From contig QGON01000062.1 in the NCBI GenBank assembly GCA_003660235.1, forward strand, positions 56,463 to 120,462: a stretch of 64,000 bases of DNA, given 5' to 3'. Origin of the DNA: a bacterium endosymbiont of Escarpia laminata. Its GTDB lineage: Bacteria; Pseudomonadota; Gammaproteobacteria; Chromatiales; Chromatiaceae. The notes under the pieces are model-generated. The model had not been told where the DNA came from. It did not search any database and worked only from the letters and a program-made list of their open reading frames with translations. Both the position numbers and the translations under genes were made by a program. Positions 10,225-19,889 of this stretch are shown piece after piece. How positions within the stretch are numbered: position 1 is the first letter of the stretch; each line of letters opens with the position of its first letter.

Positions 10225-10594
10225 GACGGAACTCCTTGATTGAATAAAGCGGGTTAAGATAAAGAATGGGGCATTAATGGCTCTATTTCAATGCTTGATG
10301 CGTGCATAAGTGTGAGGTTTTATTCGGTTTATACTGACAAATGTCACGAAAATGACGCAGAGCATTTTTTCGACGTGAATCTTAAAATGTGCTAGATTTA
10401 TTCTAAGTGTTAGAGAATCGCCGTGTCCGCTGTTTGAGTAAGGCATGGCCGATTCTGACCGGGTCGCATAGACTCGTTTTCCGGATCCGCCCACTGCCAT
10501 TGCATAGCAGCGGTTCGGTGACTGTTTCGGCCGTCTTCCCGCCACCTCCACTCAACGATTGAGTGTTCATATAGCCACTTCTCCTGGCTGAAAA
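10225..10594. other. Gene-free spacer with a possible promoter
   Basis: About 370 bases separate the divergent qmcA and GGDEF genes. The left part is A+T rich; on the plus strand TTCGAC and TAGATT, 18 bases apart at about 10369-10398, could be a weak sigma70 promoter. CTCAACGATTGAG near 10552 is a small hairpin. I recognise no RNA gene, and no GEMM-type c-di-GMP riboswitch core was found upstream of the diguanylate cyclase gene. Confidence 0.4.
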
Positions 10595-10669
10595 GTGAAC
10601 CCAGGGTCTTGGTTGGCCTGGGAGGCTGCCCCGTCGGGGCTGCCTATAGAAGGTTGTGTTGTTGACGAG

Positions 10670-11986
10670 ATGAAGCGGGTCGAATCCAACAATCAGACTG
10701 CAACGATGGGCTCGACTTCGATGCCGGGTGATGCAGTGTGCCGTGGTTTTTTCGACCATGCCCCGGATATCCTGCTTACCGTCAGAGAGGATGGGACGAT
10801 TCGAGAGATCAATCTTTCCGTCGTCGATCTGTTGGGATACAGCAGAGAGGAGTTGATCGGATCTTCAGTCTGGCGACTGCTCCACAGGGACGATCTGAAA
10901 CGGGTGCGCAGGTTGCTGGCCGAAATCTTTCAACGGGAGACCCCCTATTCGGAGATTGAGTGCCGCAAGATACATAAGAACGGCAAGCCACGCTGGATGA
11001 GGACGCGGATCCGTTATCTGCGAAGTGGGCAAGGTGAGGAGCCACTGCTCAACATCGTGAGCCGGGATTTTACCGAGAGACGGCGGGCAGAGAGCGCGCT
11101 GCGTGATAGCGAGGTGCAGCTCCGGCGATTACTGGAATCCACAGGTGCGGCGATAGTGGCGCTTGACCTTGATGGACGCTGCACTTTTGCCAACCCCTCT
11201 GCCGCAGATCTGCTCGGTTACAGAGAGCCGTCACAGATGATTGGCAGCAGCATGAATCTGCATCTGCCTGCTAACGGGGCAGGTTCCCGTTCCGGAGAAA
11301 ATAGAGGGCGGATCTACGAACCCTTGGATTCAGGTTGCGGGGTTTGCCTGGATGATGGGCGCTTTCTGCGTGCCGGTGGAGAGAGCTTCCCGGTGGAGTA
11401 CCGCAGTTACCCTATCTTCCACGAAGAAAAGATCATCGGTCTTTCCGTCACCTTTTTCGACATCACCGAACGCCTGTCGATGCAGCAGCAGCTGGTCTAT
11501 CTTGCAGAGCATGATCACCTGACAGGGCTGCCCAACCGCACGCTGTTTCTGGATCGGCTTGAAGCGGGTATTGCCAGGGCAAGGCGCAGAGAGTCCTTGT
11601 TGGCACTGTTCTATATCGACCTGGACCGCTTCAAGCCGGTCAATGACCAATATGGGCATCATGCAGGGGACCGGTTGTTGCAATCAGTGACCAAGCGGCT
11701 TCGACTTGCCGTGCGGGAGATGGATACAGTTGCCCGTATTGGTGGTGATGAGTTTGCGATCATCCTGGAAGATATATCGGAAGCGGAGGATGCGACAGTG
11801 GTTTCAAGGAAATTGAATGATCTCATTGCTCCCCCTTTCTATCTTGAAAGTGGTGAGAAACTGACCATCGGCATGAGTGTCGGATATGCGCTCTACCCCA
11901 ATCATAGCGATTGCGAAAGCTTGTTAAGGCATGCCGATAGCGCAATGTACCAAGCGAAAAAAAAGAAATGTTGTGAGTCAGGTTGA
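10670..11986 (+). CDS. PAS-PAS diguanylate cyclase
   Basis: Makes c-di-GMP from two GTP. Two PAS domains (about 25-135 and 150-265, the first ending TERRRAESALRDSE) precede a GGDEF domain with DHLTGLPNR, FYIDLDRFK and an intact GGDEF at about 358-362. No membrane segment is present, so it is cytoplasmic. The RxxD inhibitory site is not evident just before GGDEF (RLAVREMDTVARIGGDEF). The start is uncertain: the frame opens at 10595, but those first 25 residues are Trp/Pro-rich and look untranslated, so I prefer the ATG at 10670. The ANTAR regulator gene follows 57 bases downstream. Confidence 0.88.
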   Translation: MKRVESNNQTATMGSTSMPGDAVCRGFFDHAPDILLTVREDGTIREINLSVVDLLGYSREELIGSSVWRLLHRDDLKRVRRLLAEIFQRETPYSEIECRKIHKNGKPRWMRTRIRYLRSGQGEEPLLNIVSRDFTERRRAESALRDSEVQLRRLLESTGAAIVALDLDGRCTFANPSAADLLGYREPSQMIGSSMNLHLPANGAGSRSGENRGRIYEPLDSGCGVCLDDGRFLRAGGESFPVEYRSYPIFHEEKIIGLSVTFFDITERLSMQQQLVYLAEHDHLTGLPNRTLFLDRLEAGIARARRRESLLALFYIDLDRFKPVNDQYGHHAGDRLLQSVTKRLRLAVREMDTVARIGGDEFAIILEDISEAEDATVVSRKLNDLIAPPFYLESGEKLTIGMSVGYALYPNHSDCESLLRHADSAMYQAKKKKCCESG

Positions 11987-12043
11987 TTCTGCGGGAGATT
12001 TCCCCCGAGTGTTGGATGATGAATTGATGGGTATGAGTTTGAA

Positions 12044-12673
12044 ATGAAAGAGACACGCTTACTGTTGGCAGATGATGACGGCGTGGTGTTGGCAACCTTC
12101 GGAAAAGGACTCAGGGATGCGGGTTATGCGGTAATGGAAGCCGATTCGGGGGAGGCAGCCATTGGTTTGGCGCAAAATGACCGGCCCGATCTGGCCATCC
12201 TGGATGTGCGCATGCCGGGTATGTCCGGTGTCGAAGTGGCACAGGAGATGCGTAAAATCGGTGTTCCGGTGATATTCCTCTCCGCCTACGACGACCGGGA
12301 GCTCGTCGAATCAGCCGTAGTGGGTGGGGCGCTCGGTTATGTGGTAAAACCCATCGACGTACCACGGATGATACCCACCATCGAGGCGGCGCTGGGACGA
12401 GCCCAGGAGCTGGGAGAGTTGAAGCTGGTTGGTGAGCGCCTGAACCATGCGCTGGATACCGGTAATCTGGTCAATGTCGCGGTGGGGTTGATCATGGAAC
12501 GTCAGCGTATCAACCGGCAGGAGGCCTTTGAGATCATCCGCACGCGTGCCCGTTCGCAGCGCCGCAAGGTACGTGATGTGGCGGCGGAACTGCTGGAAGC
12601 CTGGGATTCACTCCATGAGTTAACAGCTGTCGAGCGGGATGTGGATCACAAATCCCGCAAAGACAGAACATGA
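12044..12673 (+). CDS. Response regulator with ANTAR RNA-binding output domain
   Basis: A 209-residue AmiR/NasR/EutV-type regulator. The receiver is complete: D10-D12, phospho-acceptor D54 (LDVRMPG) and K102 (VVKPID). From about 135 a three-helix ANTAR domain carries NVAVGLIMERQ and EAFEIIRTRAR, which in relatives binds paired RNA hairpins and prevents transcription termination. Its stop overlaps the next start (ATGA at 12670), coupling it to a histidine kinase of the HisKA_2 class, the usual partner of ANTAR regulators. No target hairpin pair was recognised in the window. Confidence 0.92.
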   Translation: MKETRLLLADDDGVVLATFGKGLRDAGYAVMEADSGEAAIGLAQNDRPDLAILDVRMPGMSGVEVAQEMRKIGVPVIFLSAYDDRELVESAVVGGALGYVVKPIDVPRMIPTIEAALGRAQELGELKLVGERLNHALDTGNLVNVAVGLIMERQRINRQEAFEIIRTRARSQRRKVRDVAAELLEAWDSLHELTAVERDVDHKSRKDRT

Positions 12674-14937
12674 AGCCAGTTAAGACCCTGGCGGATCTGC
12701 TGACCTCGTCGGTGGTGACTGTCAGTCCGGATACTCCATTGGCTGTTGCCCTGCATATTCTGGTGGAGAAAAGAATCAGTTGCCTGGTGGTCAAGGAGGA
12801 CGATCTGCCAATTGGCATCATCACGGAACGTGATCTGGTGCGGCATGCGTCGTCGGTAGCTGATATACAGCATCATCTGGTCGGTTCAGTGATGAGTAAA
12901 GGGCTGGTGACCGCCTTGCAAACCCTGGACTATCGCGAAGCGTATGAGTGCTTCGCTGAGAACCAGATCCGCCATCTGGTTGTGGTGGATGATAGTGGCA
13001 GACTTGCTGGCATCGTTACTGAAACGGATATCATGCGTCACATGGGATTGGAGCATTTCCTGCAGTACACGGGGCTCTCCAGCGTCATGACCCGCAGCGT
13101 GGCGACGCTTGGCCCCAAGGAGTCCCTGAATCAGGCGGTTGAACGGATGTCATCGTCGCGGATCAGCTGCATCGTGGTGGAAGAGGATGGTTTCCCGCTG
13201 GGTATGCTTACGGAGAGGGATGCGGTGCGGCTGCTGGATGACGGTATCGACTTCTCCTCGGTCCCTCTGGAGCGGGTGATGGTTTCACCCGTACACACGG
13301 TGGATGCGGGGATCGGCGTTCATGAGGCCTCTGTACGGATGCGGAGGTTGGGCGTTCGTCGTCTGGTGGTGGTGGATAAGGCGGGCTTGATCGAAGGGCT
13401 GGTCACTGAGCACGACGTCGTCAAGGGCGTGCACGGGAAATATGTCGAGTTGCTCAAAGAGGTGATTGCGCGCCAGGCAGGGACGCTGAAGCAGGTTCGC
13501 AAACAGCTCAGCGAAAAAAACCTGCTGGACAATCTGTTGCGCTCATCCAGCGATATCGCGGTTATCTCTACCGACCTTGATTACCGGATCACCTTCTGTA
13601 ACCAGTTGGCGGATCGTCTGCTGGGGCACTCTCAGGATGACGTCTATGGTCAGAAACTGACGGAGGTTCTGAGCCGTTCCGGTATGGATGCGGGAATCTT
13701 CAAACACGGCGCCAGACTGGTTCCGGGTATGGGTAGTTACGACTACCCGATTACCCGGAAGGGGAAGGCTCGGACCGAATACTTCGATGCTCGGGTTTTT
13801 GGCATCTGGGATGATACCACCCAGCTGGCCGGTTTTGTCCTTACGATGAAGGATATCACTGCCAAGAAGCAGGCAGAGATGGCCTTGCGCGAGAGTGAGG
13901 CGCGGCTCAAATCTATGTTTCGCAACGCTGCAGCGGGCATGGCGATGGCGGATTATCCCGGCGGGCGATTCACCCGGGTCAATCCGGAGCTTTGCCGCAT
14001 GCTCGGTTATAGCGAAGAGGAGCTACTGACCAAAAGCGTGCTGGACGTGATTCATCCGGATGATCGGGAAACCTCCCGGACACGCATCAACGATGCACTC
14101 AAAGAGCAGATTTCCGGGTATCAGGTGGAAGTCTGCCACCAGCGCAAGGATGGTTCCCCCATCTGGTGTCTGGTCTCAATGGGGTATATTCGTGATGAAG
14201 CCGGGAAGAAATCATCCGGGGTCGCCCTGCTCCAGGATATCACCGAGAAACGGCGTGTGGAGCAGCAGCGTCTGGTGCAACAAAATGCCGTGACGCGGGA
14301 GGTTCATCACCGCATCAAGAATCACCTGCAGGGGGTTATCGGACTGTTGCGGGAGCGTGCTCAGCAGCACCCCAACGTGTACGATATTCTCAACGATGCC
14401 ATCAGTCAGGTCGAGAGTGTGGCGCTGGTTCACGGCCTGCTGGGCAGGCAACAGGACCGGGTGCTGGATTTTGCCGAGATGCTGGAGAGTATCGTGGCAT
14501 CCGTTGAGTTTTTGACGGGTATGGTGATTGAACGCGGCTCAGTGACAGAACCGGTTCAGGATTGCCGGGTGGTCGAGGATAAATCGGTTGCCATCGCCCT
14601 GGTGATCAATGAACTGCTGATCAATGCGGTCAAACACTGCGACAAGGCGATTTCACCACCACCGGTGGTGGTGACGATCCAATGGCAGGAAGAGAATCGC
14701 TTGTTACTCTCGGTCAGAAATCGTGGTTCTCTACCTGAGGCCTTTGATTATGCCACTGGTGTCGGGTTTGGCACCGGGCTGGAACTGGTCAAATCCATGT
14801 TGCCAGGTCGGGGTGCCCGGCTCTTCGTTGCGCAAGAGGATGGTGCTGTTTTGGCAACGCTGGAGCTTGAGGCTCCGGTGATCAGCCATCAAAACAGTTC
14901 GATCAAGTCGGCTGCGGCTGGATCAAATCCTTCATAA
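12670..14937 (+). CDS. CBS4-PAS2 sensor histidine kinase (HisKA_2)
   Basis: A 755-residue cytoplasmic kinase that probably phosphorylates the ANTAR regulator encoded just before it. Residues 1-265 hold four CBS motifs in two pairs, each with the ITERD or VTETD signature, pointing to adenine-nucleotide sensing. Two PAS domains follow (about 285-395 and 405-530, with FVLTMKDIT and VALLQDIT ends). The HisKA_2 dimerisation helix has the phospho-site motif REVHHRIKNHLQG at about 544, and an ATPase domain with INELLINAVKH closes the protein. No membrane segment. Four CBS motifs on a HisKA_2 kinase is an uncommon input arrangement. Confidence 0.9.
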   Translation: MKPVKTLADLLTSSVVTVSPDTPLAVALHILVEKRISCLVVKEDDLPIGIITERDLVRHASSVADIQHHLVGSVMSKGLVTALQTLDYREAYECFAENQIRHLVVVDDSGRLAGIVTETDIMRHMGLEHFLQYTGLSSVMTRSVATLGPKESLNQAVERMSSSRISCIVVEEDGFPLGMLTERDAVRLLDDGIDFSSVPLERVMVSPVHTVDAGIGVHEASVRMRRLGVRRLVVVDKAGLIEGLVTEHDVVKGVHGKYVELLKEVIARQAGTLKQVRKQLSEKNLLDNLLRSSSDIAVISTDLDYRITFCNQLADRLLGHSQDDVYGQKLTEVLSRSGMDAGIFKHGARLVPGMGSYDYPITRKGKARTEYFDARVFGIWDDTTQLAGFVLTMKDITAKKQAEMALRESEARLKSMFRNAAAGMAMADYPGGRFTRVNPELCRMLGYSEEELLTKSVLDVIHPDDRETSRTRINDALKEQISGYQVEVCHQRKDGSPIWCLVSMGYIRDEAGKKSSGVALLQDITEKRRVEQQRLVQQNAVTREVHHRIKNHLQGVIGLLRERAQQHPNVYDILNDAISQVESVALVHGLLGRQQDRVLDFAEMLESIVASVEFLTGMVIERGSVTEPVQDCRVVEDKSVAIALVINELLINAVKHCDKAISPPPVVVTIQWQEENRLLLSVRNRGSLPEAFDYATGVGFGTGLELVKSMLPGRGARLFVAQEDGAVLATLELEAPVISHQNSSIKSAAAGSNPS

Positions 14938-14950
14938 CGAAAATGCAGGA

Positions 14951-15022
14951 CGTAGGATGCTGGTGAGCCTGCGAACCGCATCATTCGCGATCGATGCGGT
15001 TCGTTCCTCACCACATCCTACA
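14951..15022. repeat. REP-like hairpin, copy 2
   Basis: Near-identical to the element at 8784-8857: outer arms GTAGGATGCTGGTGAG and CTCACCACATCCTAC, inner arms GCGAACCGCAT and ATGCGGTTCG around CATTCGCGATCG. It lies between the kinase stop and the convergent tesA stop, so both copies occupy convergent gaps. Confidence 0.8.
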
Positions 15023-15053
15023 AAATGCCGGCATTGCTGCATTTTTGGAGTGG

Positions 15054-15692
15054 TCACTCTGTGCCCAACTCCAGCAGAGGTTCCAGAACCGTCCAGACAT
15101 TCTCCAAAATAATAGCCTGGCCCTGGGCATTGGCATGGAGACCATCCGTCTGCATGAGCGCGGAATCACCCGCCACCCCTTCCAGCAGAAAAGGCACCAG
15201 CGGCACCTGCCCCTGCCCCTGACGGGCGATGCCGGTATAGATTGCTTCAAACCTGCGGCTGTAAACCGGACCCAGGTTGGGTGGAATCTTCATGCCGATC
15301 AGCAACACGTTGCTGCCTTTCGTGCGAGAGAGGTGGACCATCTGCTGAAGGTGCTGCCGGGTCTGCGCCAAGCCGAGTCCACGCAGGCCGTCATTGCCAC
15401 CCAGTTCGATGACCACCCACCGGGGCCGATGGCGTTGCAACAGCTCGGGCAGTCGACTCAGGCCGCCACGGCTGGTCTCGCCAGTGACACTGGCGTTGAC
15501 CAACCGGTGTGCAAATCCCTGGTTGGTTAAACGATCCTGCAAAGCGGTTGTCCATCTTTCCGAGAGGGCGATGCCATAACCACTGCTGAGACTGTCGCCC
15601 AACAGCAGGATTACTGGCCTATCATTTGCGAATAGCGCCGTAAGATGGAGCAGCAGTGAGCAGAGCAGTAAACTTGGCAGCAGTCGGAACAT
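15054..15692 (-). CDS. tesA: Multifunctional GDSL esterase (TesA-type lysophospholipase/arylesterase)
   Basis: A periplasmic SGNH hydrolase acting on acyl esters and thioesters. The serine block GDSLSSGYG, the Gly/Asn block GGNDGLRG and the Asp-His block DGLHANAQG are all present. A hydrophobic signal peptide ends near ALFA. I place the start at the Met 15692; an upstream in-frame ATG at 15707 would overlap the divergent ybbA start by two bases. The tesA/ybbA/ybbP arrangement is the same as in many gammaproteobacteria. Confidence 0.92.
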   Translation of the reverse strand: MFRLLPSLLLCSLLLHLTALFANDRPVILLLGDSLSSGYGIALSERWTTALQDRLTNQGFAHRLVNASVTGETSRGGLSRLPELLQRHRPRWVVIELGGNDGLRGLGLAQTRQHLQQMVHLSRTKGSNVLLIGMKIPPNLGPVYSRRFEAIYTGIARQGQGQVPLVPFLLEGVAGDSALMQTDGLHANAQGQAIILENVWTVLEPLLELGTE

Positions 15693-15705
15693 AGAAACCA
15701 TATCC

Positions 15706-16410
15706 ATGAGTCAGCAGAAGCGTGCAGAGCGCCGCCCCATTGTGCGGGCAGAGGATCTCTCAAAACAAGTCAGCAGTCCCGATGGCCCGCTGGATATTCT
15801 GCAAGGGGTCAATCTCGACCTGCAGCACGGCGAAACCCTCGCCGTGGTCGGTGCCTCGGGTTCAGGCAAATCGACCCTGCTGGGTCTGCTCGCCGGCCTC
15901 GACCTGCCCAGCCGGGGGCGAGTCGAACTGAATGGCCAAAATCTCAACAATCTGGATGAGGATGGCCGCGCCCGCTTACGCCGGGAGCTGCTCGGTTTCG
16001 TTTTCCAGTCTTTCCACCTGCTGCCCTCCCTGACCGCCCTGGAGAATGTCATGGTGCCCCTCGAGCTGGTCGGAAACAGTGATGCCCGCATCCTGGCGGA
16101 GGAGTGGCTGCAGCGTGTTGGCCTGCAACCCCGGCGTCTGCACCGTCCCAATCAGCTCTCCGGTGGCGAACAGCAGCGGGTCGCCATTGCCCGCGCCTTT
16201 GCCACTTCGCCGCAACTGTTGCTGGCTGACGAACCCACCGGCAACCTCGATCAGCAGACTGGCCGCAAGGTGATCGACCTGCTGTTCGAACTCAACCGTG
16301 AACACCGCACCACCCTGATTCTGGTCACCCACGATGCCGCACTGGCGGATCAGTGCAGCCGCAGGCTGGAGCTGGCGGAGGGCCGTCTGCTGCAGGCATC
16401 AGGATGCTAG
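15706..16410 (+). CDS. ybbA: ABC transporter ATPase, YbbA type
   Basis: A 234-residue MacB/LolD-like ATPase. Walker [11 protein letters not shown]-loop VFQSFH, signature [14 protein letters not shown] and Walker [13 protein letters not shown] are intact. It pairs with the long FtsX-like permease encoded next; the start of that gene overlaps this stop. The biological role of YbbA/YbbP is thought to involve export or membrane-lipid processes linked to TesA and is not settled. No clear ribosome site precedes the ATG. Confidence 0.92.
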   Translation: MSQQKRAERRPIVRAEDLSKQVSSPDGPLDILQGVNLDLQHGETLAVVGASGSGKSTLLGLLAGLDLPSRGRVELNGQNLNNLDEDGRARLRRELLGFVFQSFHLLPSLTALENVMVPLELVGNSDARILAEEWLQRVGLQPRRLHRPNQLSGGEQQRVAIARAFATSPQLLLADEPTGNLDQQTGRKVIDLLFELNREHRTTLILVTHDAALADQCSRRLELAEGRLLQASGC

Positions 16411-18875
16411 CCTTCACCCTGCGATCACTCTGGCGGGAACTTGCATCCGGTGAACTGCGGGTGCTGCTGCTCGGGCTGATCATCGGTGTCGGTGCCTTCA
16501 CCTCAGTGGCACTGTTCAACGAGCGGGTACATCAGGCGATGACCCATCAGGCCGGTGAACTGTTGGCTGCCGATCTGCTGGTTCAATCCTCCAGTCCACT
16601 GCCCGAAGCCTGGAAGCAATCGGCCCTTGGGATGGGCCTGCAACTGGCCGAAACCACCAGCTTTCGCTCCATGACCCTGGCGGGTGAACGGCTGCAGATG
16701 GCCGAGGTGAAGGCTGTGACCCGTGGTTATCCGCTACGGGGCCGACTGCTGGTGGCGGAGGCATCCGGGCATTCGGAACAACAGCGCCAAACCCCGCCGG
16801 AGAGTGGCTCTGTCTGGTTGGAGCGCCAGCTGCTTGATCGTCTGGGACTGAAACCGGGCGATGACATACAGTTGGGAGAGTCCGGGTTCCGCATCAGTGG
16901 CCTGATTATCGAGGAGCCTGATCGGGGTGGGAGTCTGTTCAACATCGCCCCGCGCCTGATGATGAATCCGGTGGATCTGCCGGCCACTGGCCTGCTGACT
17001 GTCGGCAGCCGGGCAGAATACCGCCTGCTGCTGGCGGGTGAGGCGGAGACCCTCGATGCATTCCGTGGTTGGATCAAACCCCGGCTGCAGGCCGGGCAAC
17101 GTCTACTTGGGCCTAGGGACAGCCGCCGGGAACTGACCTCTGCCCTGGAGCGGGCCGAACGTTTTCTCGGCCTCGCCTCGCTGGTCAGTCTGCTGCTGGC
17201 GGCTGTGGCGATTGCCATGTCCGCCAACCGTTACGCCCGTCGCCATCTCGACAATACAGCGCTGCTCCGCTGCCTGGGCGCCAGCCGCCAACTCATCAGC
17301 CGGATCTTCACGGGGCAGCTTCTGCTGCTCGGTCTGGGAGGTTCGCTGCTCGGACTGCTGTTCGGTTATCTGGTGCAGCATCTGCTTGCTGCACTCTTGG
17401 CCGGTCTGTTTATTCAGCAGCTGCCTCCCCCCACGCTACAGCCGCTGTTGCTGGGGCTGTTGATCGGCCTGGTCACCCTCACCGGCTTCGCCCTGCCTCC
17501 CCTGCTGGCCCTGCGCAACACGCCACCCCTGCGGGTGTTGCGGCGGGAGATGCCCATACCCCGCCTCAGTCGTCTGGCAATCTATGGCCCCGCCCTGGCT
17601 GTACTCACAGGATTGTTGGCCTGGCAGGCCGCCGACTGGCAGCTGACCCTGCTGGTCAGTCTCGGTTTGCTGGCTACCCTGAGCCTGCTCGCTCTGGTTG
17701 CCTGGCTGATGACCCGTATGCTGCAGCGTGTCGCTCCCTCCGGCGGCCAGCCCTGGCGGCTGGGTCTGGCCAATATTGCCCGTCATCCAGAGGTCAGTAT
17801 CATTCAGCTGGTCGCCGTCGGTCTCGGCATGATGGTGGTGTTGCTGCTGATCCTGATCCGTACCGACCTGCTCGATGCCTGGCGTGCCACCCTGCCCTTT
17901 GAAGCGCCCAATCACTTCCTGATCAACGTTCAGGCGGATCAGTTGGCGCCGTTGGAAAAGTTCTTCCGCCAGCAAAAGCACCCCACCCCTGTTATCTATC
18001 CGATGGTTCGTGGTCGTCTGCACAGTCTCAACGGTACCCCTGTTGATGTTGAAAGCTACTCTCAACCCCGTGCCAAACAGTTGATTCAGCGGGAGTTCAA
18101 TCTCTCCTGGATGGAACGAATGCCGACCAGCAACCGGCTTGTCTCAGGTCACTGGTGGAGCCGGACGGATGAACGTGGCTGGTCGGTGGAGAAGGGTATC
18201 GCCCGCACTCTGGGTATACAACTTGGCGATCGCCTCACCTTCGAGATTGCCGGGCAGACGGTCAGTGCGCTCGTCACCAGCCTGCGGACGGTGGCCTGGG
18301 ACTCTTTTGAAGTGAACTTTTTCGTCATCGCCCCACCGGGGCAGCTCGATGTCACCCAGGCGAGTTATATCACTGCCTTTTTCCTGCCTCCCGGCGAGGA
18401 TCCGTTCCTGACTCGGCTGATCGCCCATTTCCCTAACATTACCGATATCGATGTGGGGGCGTTGATGTTGCGGGTGCGCTCGATCATCAACCGGGTGATT
18501 CTGTCGGTGCAGTTCGTCTCCCTCTTCACCCTGCTGGCAGGGCTGGTGGTGCTGCTGGCTGCAGTCCAGTCGAGCCTTGATGAGCGCATCCGCGAGGCGG
18601 CGATCCTGCGCACCCTGGGGGCGATGAAAGGGCAGATCCGCACCGCCATCGCCACTGAGTTCATGGTGCTTGGGGCCATTGCCGGTCTGCTGGCCGCCCT
18701 GGGTGCGACGCTTATCGCCGCGCTTATCGCCGACCAGCTGTTCGGCCTCAGCTACCAGGGCAACCTCTGGATCTGGCCCGTCAGTTTGCTAAGCGGCATG
18801 TTGCTGATGGGAGCCTCCGGGGTATTGGGGGTTCGTTCCGTGTTACAGAAACCGCCGTTGCAGCAGATCCTGTAG
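16404..18875 (+). CDS. ybbP: ABC transporter permease, YbbP type
   Basis: An 823-residue permease with two FtsX/MacB-like modules. A first membrane segment near residue 15-35 is followed by a large periplasmic domain, three membrane spans in the 260-370 region, further spans near 400-480, a second periplasmic domain (LINVQADQL to VGALMLRVRS) and three closing spans. DERIREAAILRTLGAMKGQI is the conserved cytoplasmic coupling region. The ATG at 16404 overlaps the ybbA stop (ATGCTAG), so translation is probably coupled. Confidence 0.92.
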   Translation: MLAFTLRSLWRELASGELRVLLLGLIIGVGAFTSVALFNERVHQAMTHQAGELLAADLLVQSSSPLPEAWKQSALGMGLQLAETTSFRSMTLAGERLQMAEVKAVTRGYPLRGRLLVAEASGHSEQQRQTPPESGSVWLERQLLDRLGLKPGDDIQLGESGFRISGLIIEEPDRGGSLFNIAPRLMMNPVDLPATGLLTVGSRAEYRLLLAGEAETLDAFRGWIKPRLQAGQRLLGPRDSRRELTSALERAERFLGLASLVSLLLAAVAIAMSANRYARRHLDNTALLRCLGASRQLISRIFTGQLLLLGLGGSLLGLLFGYLVQHLLAALLAGLFIQQLPPPTLQPLLLGLLIGLVTLTGFALPPLLALRNTPPLRVLRREMPIPRLSRLAIYGPALAVLTGLLAWQAADWQLTLLVSLGLLATLSLLALVAWLMTRMLQRVAPSGGQPWRLGLANIARHPEVSIIQLVAVGLGMMVVLLLILIRTDLLDAWRATLPFEAPNHFLINVQADQLAPLEKFFRQQKHPTPVIYPMVRGRLHSLNGTPVDVESYSQPRAKQLIQREFNLSWMERMPTSNRLVSGHWWSRTDERGWSVEKGIARTLGIQLGDRLTFEIAGQTVSALVTSLRTVAWDSFEVNFFVIAPPGQLDVTQASYITAFFLPPGEDPFLTRLIAHFPNITDIDVGALMLRVRSIINRVILSVQFVSLFTLLAGLVVLLAAVQSSLDERIREAAILRTLGAMKGQIRTAIATEFMVLGAIAGLLAALGATLIAALIADQLFGLSYQGNLWIWPVSLLSGMLLMGASGVLGVRSVLQKPPLQQIL

Positions 18876-18917
18876 AACGGCGCCCTCGCCGCGAAAAGCA
18901 CTAATAATCAACCGCTT

Positions 18918-19088
18918 GGGTAGGTTGGGTTAGGCCGTTTTTTTGGCCGTAACCCAACAATGTGCGCGACTATTGTCGTGTTACGCTGCGCTAACACGAC
19001 CTACAGTTTTTAGGTGTTTGGCAAATTATTGATAATACGAATAATATTGCCTAATGTTAGTGCCCGTTGACCCCTGTCCCGGTTTCCT
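18918..19088. repeat. 170-bp dispersed repeat, copy A
   Basis: Similar over its whole length to 40436-40600. It consists of a first hairpin (GTTGGGTTAGGCC, T-rich loop, GGCCGTAACCCAAC), a second hairpin (GTCGTGTTACGCTGCGCTAACACGAC) and an A+T-rich tail that ends in a CCCCGGTTCC-like block. It fills the gap between ybbP and ttcA and contains no open frame worth calling. Confidence 0.75.
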
Positions 19089-19142
19089 GGGCACTGGCAA
19101 TCCTGCTGGAATCCTTGGTTTTCCGCGTGTCACAATAGTCCC

Positions 19143-19889
19143 ATGACACACTATGCCAAACCCCCCAAATCCCTGTTGCGCAAAGTCGGCCGGGCGATTG
19201 CCGATTACGACATGATCCGCGAGGGGGACCGGATACTCCTTGGCGTCTCCGGCGGCAAGGATTCTCTCTCCCTGCTGCAGATACTGAGTCACCTGCAGAC
19301 CTATGCGCCGGTAAAATTCGAGCTGGGCGTCATCACTGTCGATCCTGAGGTGGAGGGTTTCGATCCCGGGCCGCTAAAAGCCTATTATGAAAACATGGGT
19401 CTACCCTGGATCTATGCAGAGCAGCCGATCATGGAAGAGGCCAGGACAGGTCTGGATGGCGACTCATTCTGTGCCTACTGCGCCCGCATGAAGCGGGGCA
19501 TCATGTACTCCACCTGTCGCCGTGAGGGCTATAATGTATTGGCACTGGCCCAACATCTCGATGACCTGGCGGAGAGTCTGATGATGTCGATCTTTCACGG
19601 CGGGCAGTTACGCACCATGAAGGCGCACTATCAGAACAACGATGGCGATATCCGCATCATCCGCCCGCTGGTCTATTGCCGCGAGAATCAGACCGGGGCC
19701 TTCGCCCTGGAGGCGGGGCTACCGGTGATACCCGACAGTTGCCCCGCCTGCTTTACGGCACCCACCCAACGCGCTTATATGAAGCAGTTGCTGGCGAGAG
19801 AGGAGCGGCAGAACAAACATCTGTTTGCCAATATGCTGCATGCCATGAAACCCCTGATGGACGAGCGTCCGGAGCAAGCCGACCCATGA
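19143..19889 (+). CDS. ttcA: tRNA 2-thiocytidine(32) synthetase, TtcA
   Basis: Thiolates cytidine 32 in tRNA using ATP and a 4Fe-4S cluster. The 248-residue protein has the PP-loop SGGKDS at 36-41, the cluster cysteines C110/C113 (FCAYC) and a later pair C200/C203 (SCPACF). The LDDLAES motif of the family follows the C-x-x-C. Its stop overlaps the next start as ATGA, coupling it to a CBS-domain gene, a link with no obvious functional reason. Compared with enteric TtcA the protein is short at the C-terminus. Confidence 0.9.
   Translation: MTHYAKPPKSLLRKVGRAIADYDMIREGDRILLGVSGGKDSLSLLQILSHLQTYAPVKFELGVITVDPEVEGFDPGPLKAYYENMGLPWIYAEQPIMEEARTGLDGDSFCAYCARMKRGIMYSTCRREGYNVLALAQHLDDLAESLMMSIFHGGQLRTMKAHYQNNDGDIRIIRPLVYCRENQTGAFALEAGLPVIPDSCPACFTAPTQRAYMKQLLAREERQNKHLFANMLHAMKPLMDERPEQADP

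Noticed and set aside
8784..15022. CRISPR array
   Set aside because: The repeated hairpins occur as single copies in distant gaps; no regularly spaced direct repeats with spacers were found anywhere.
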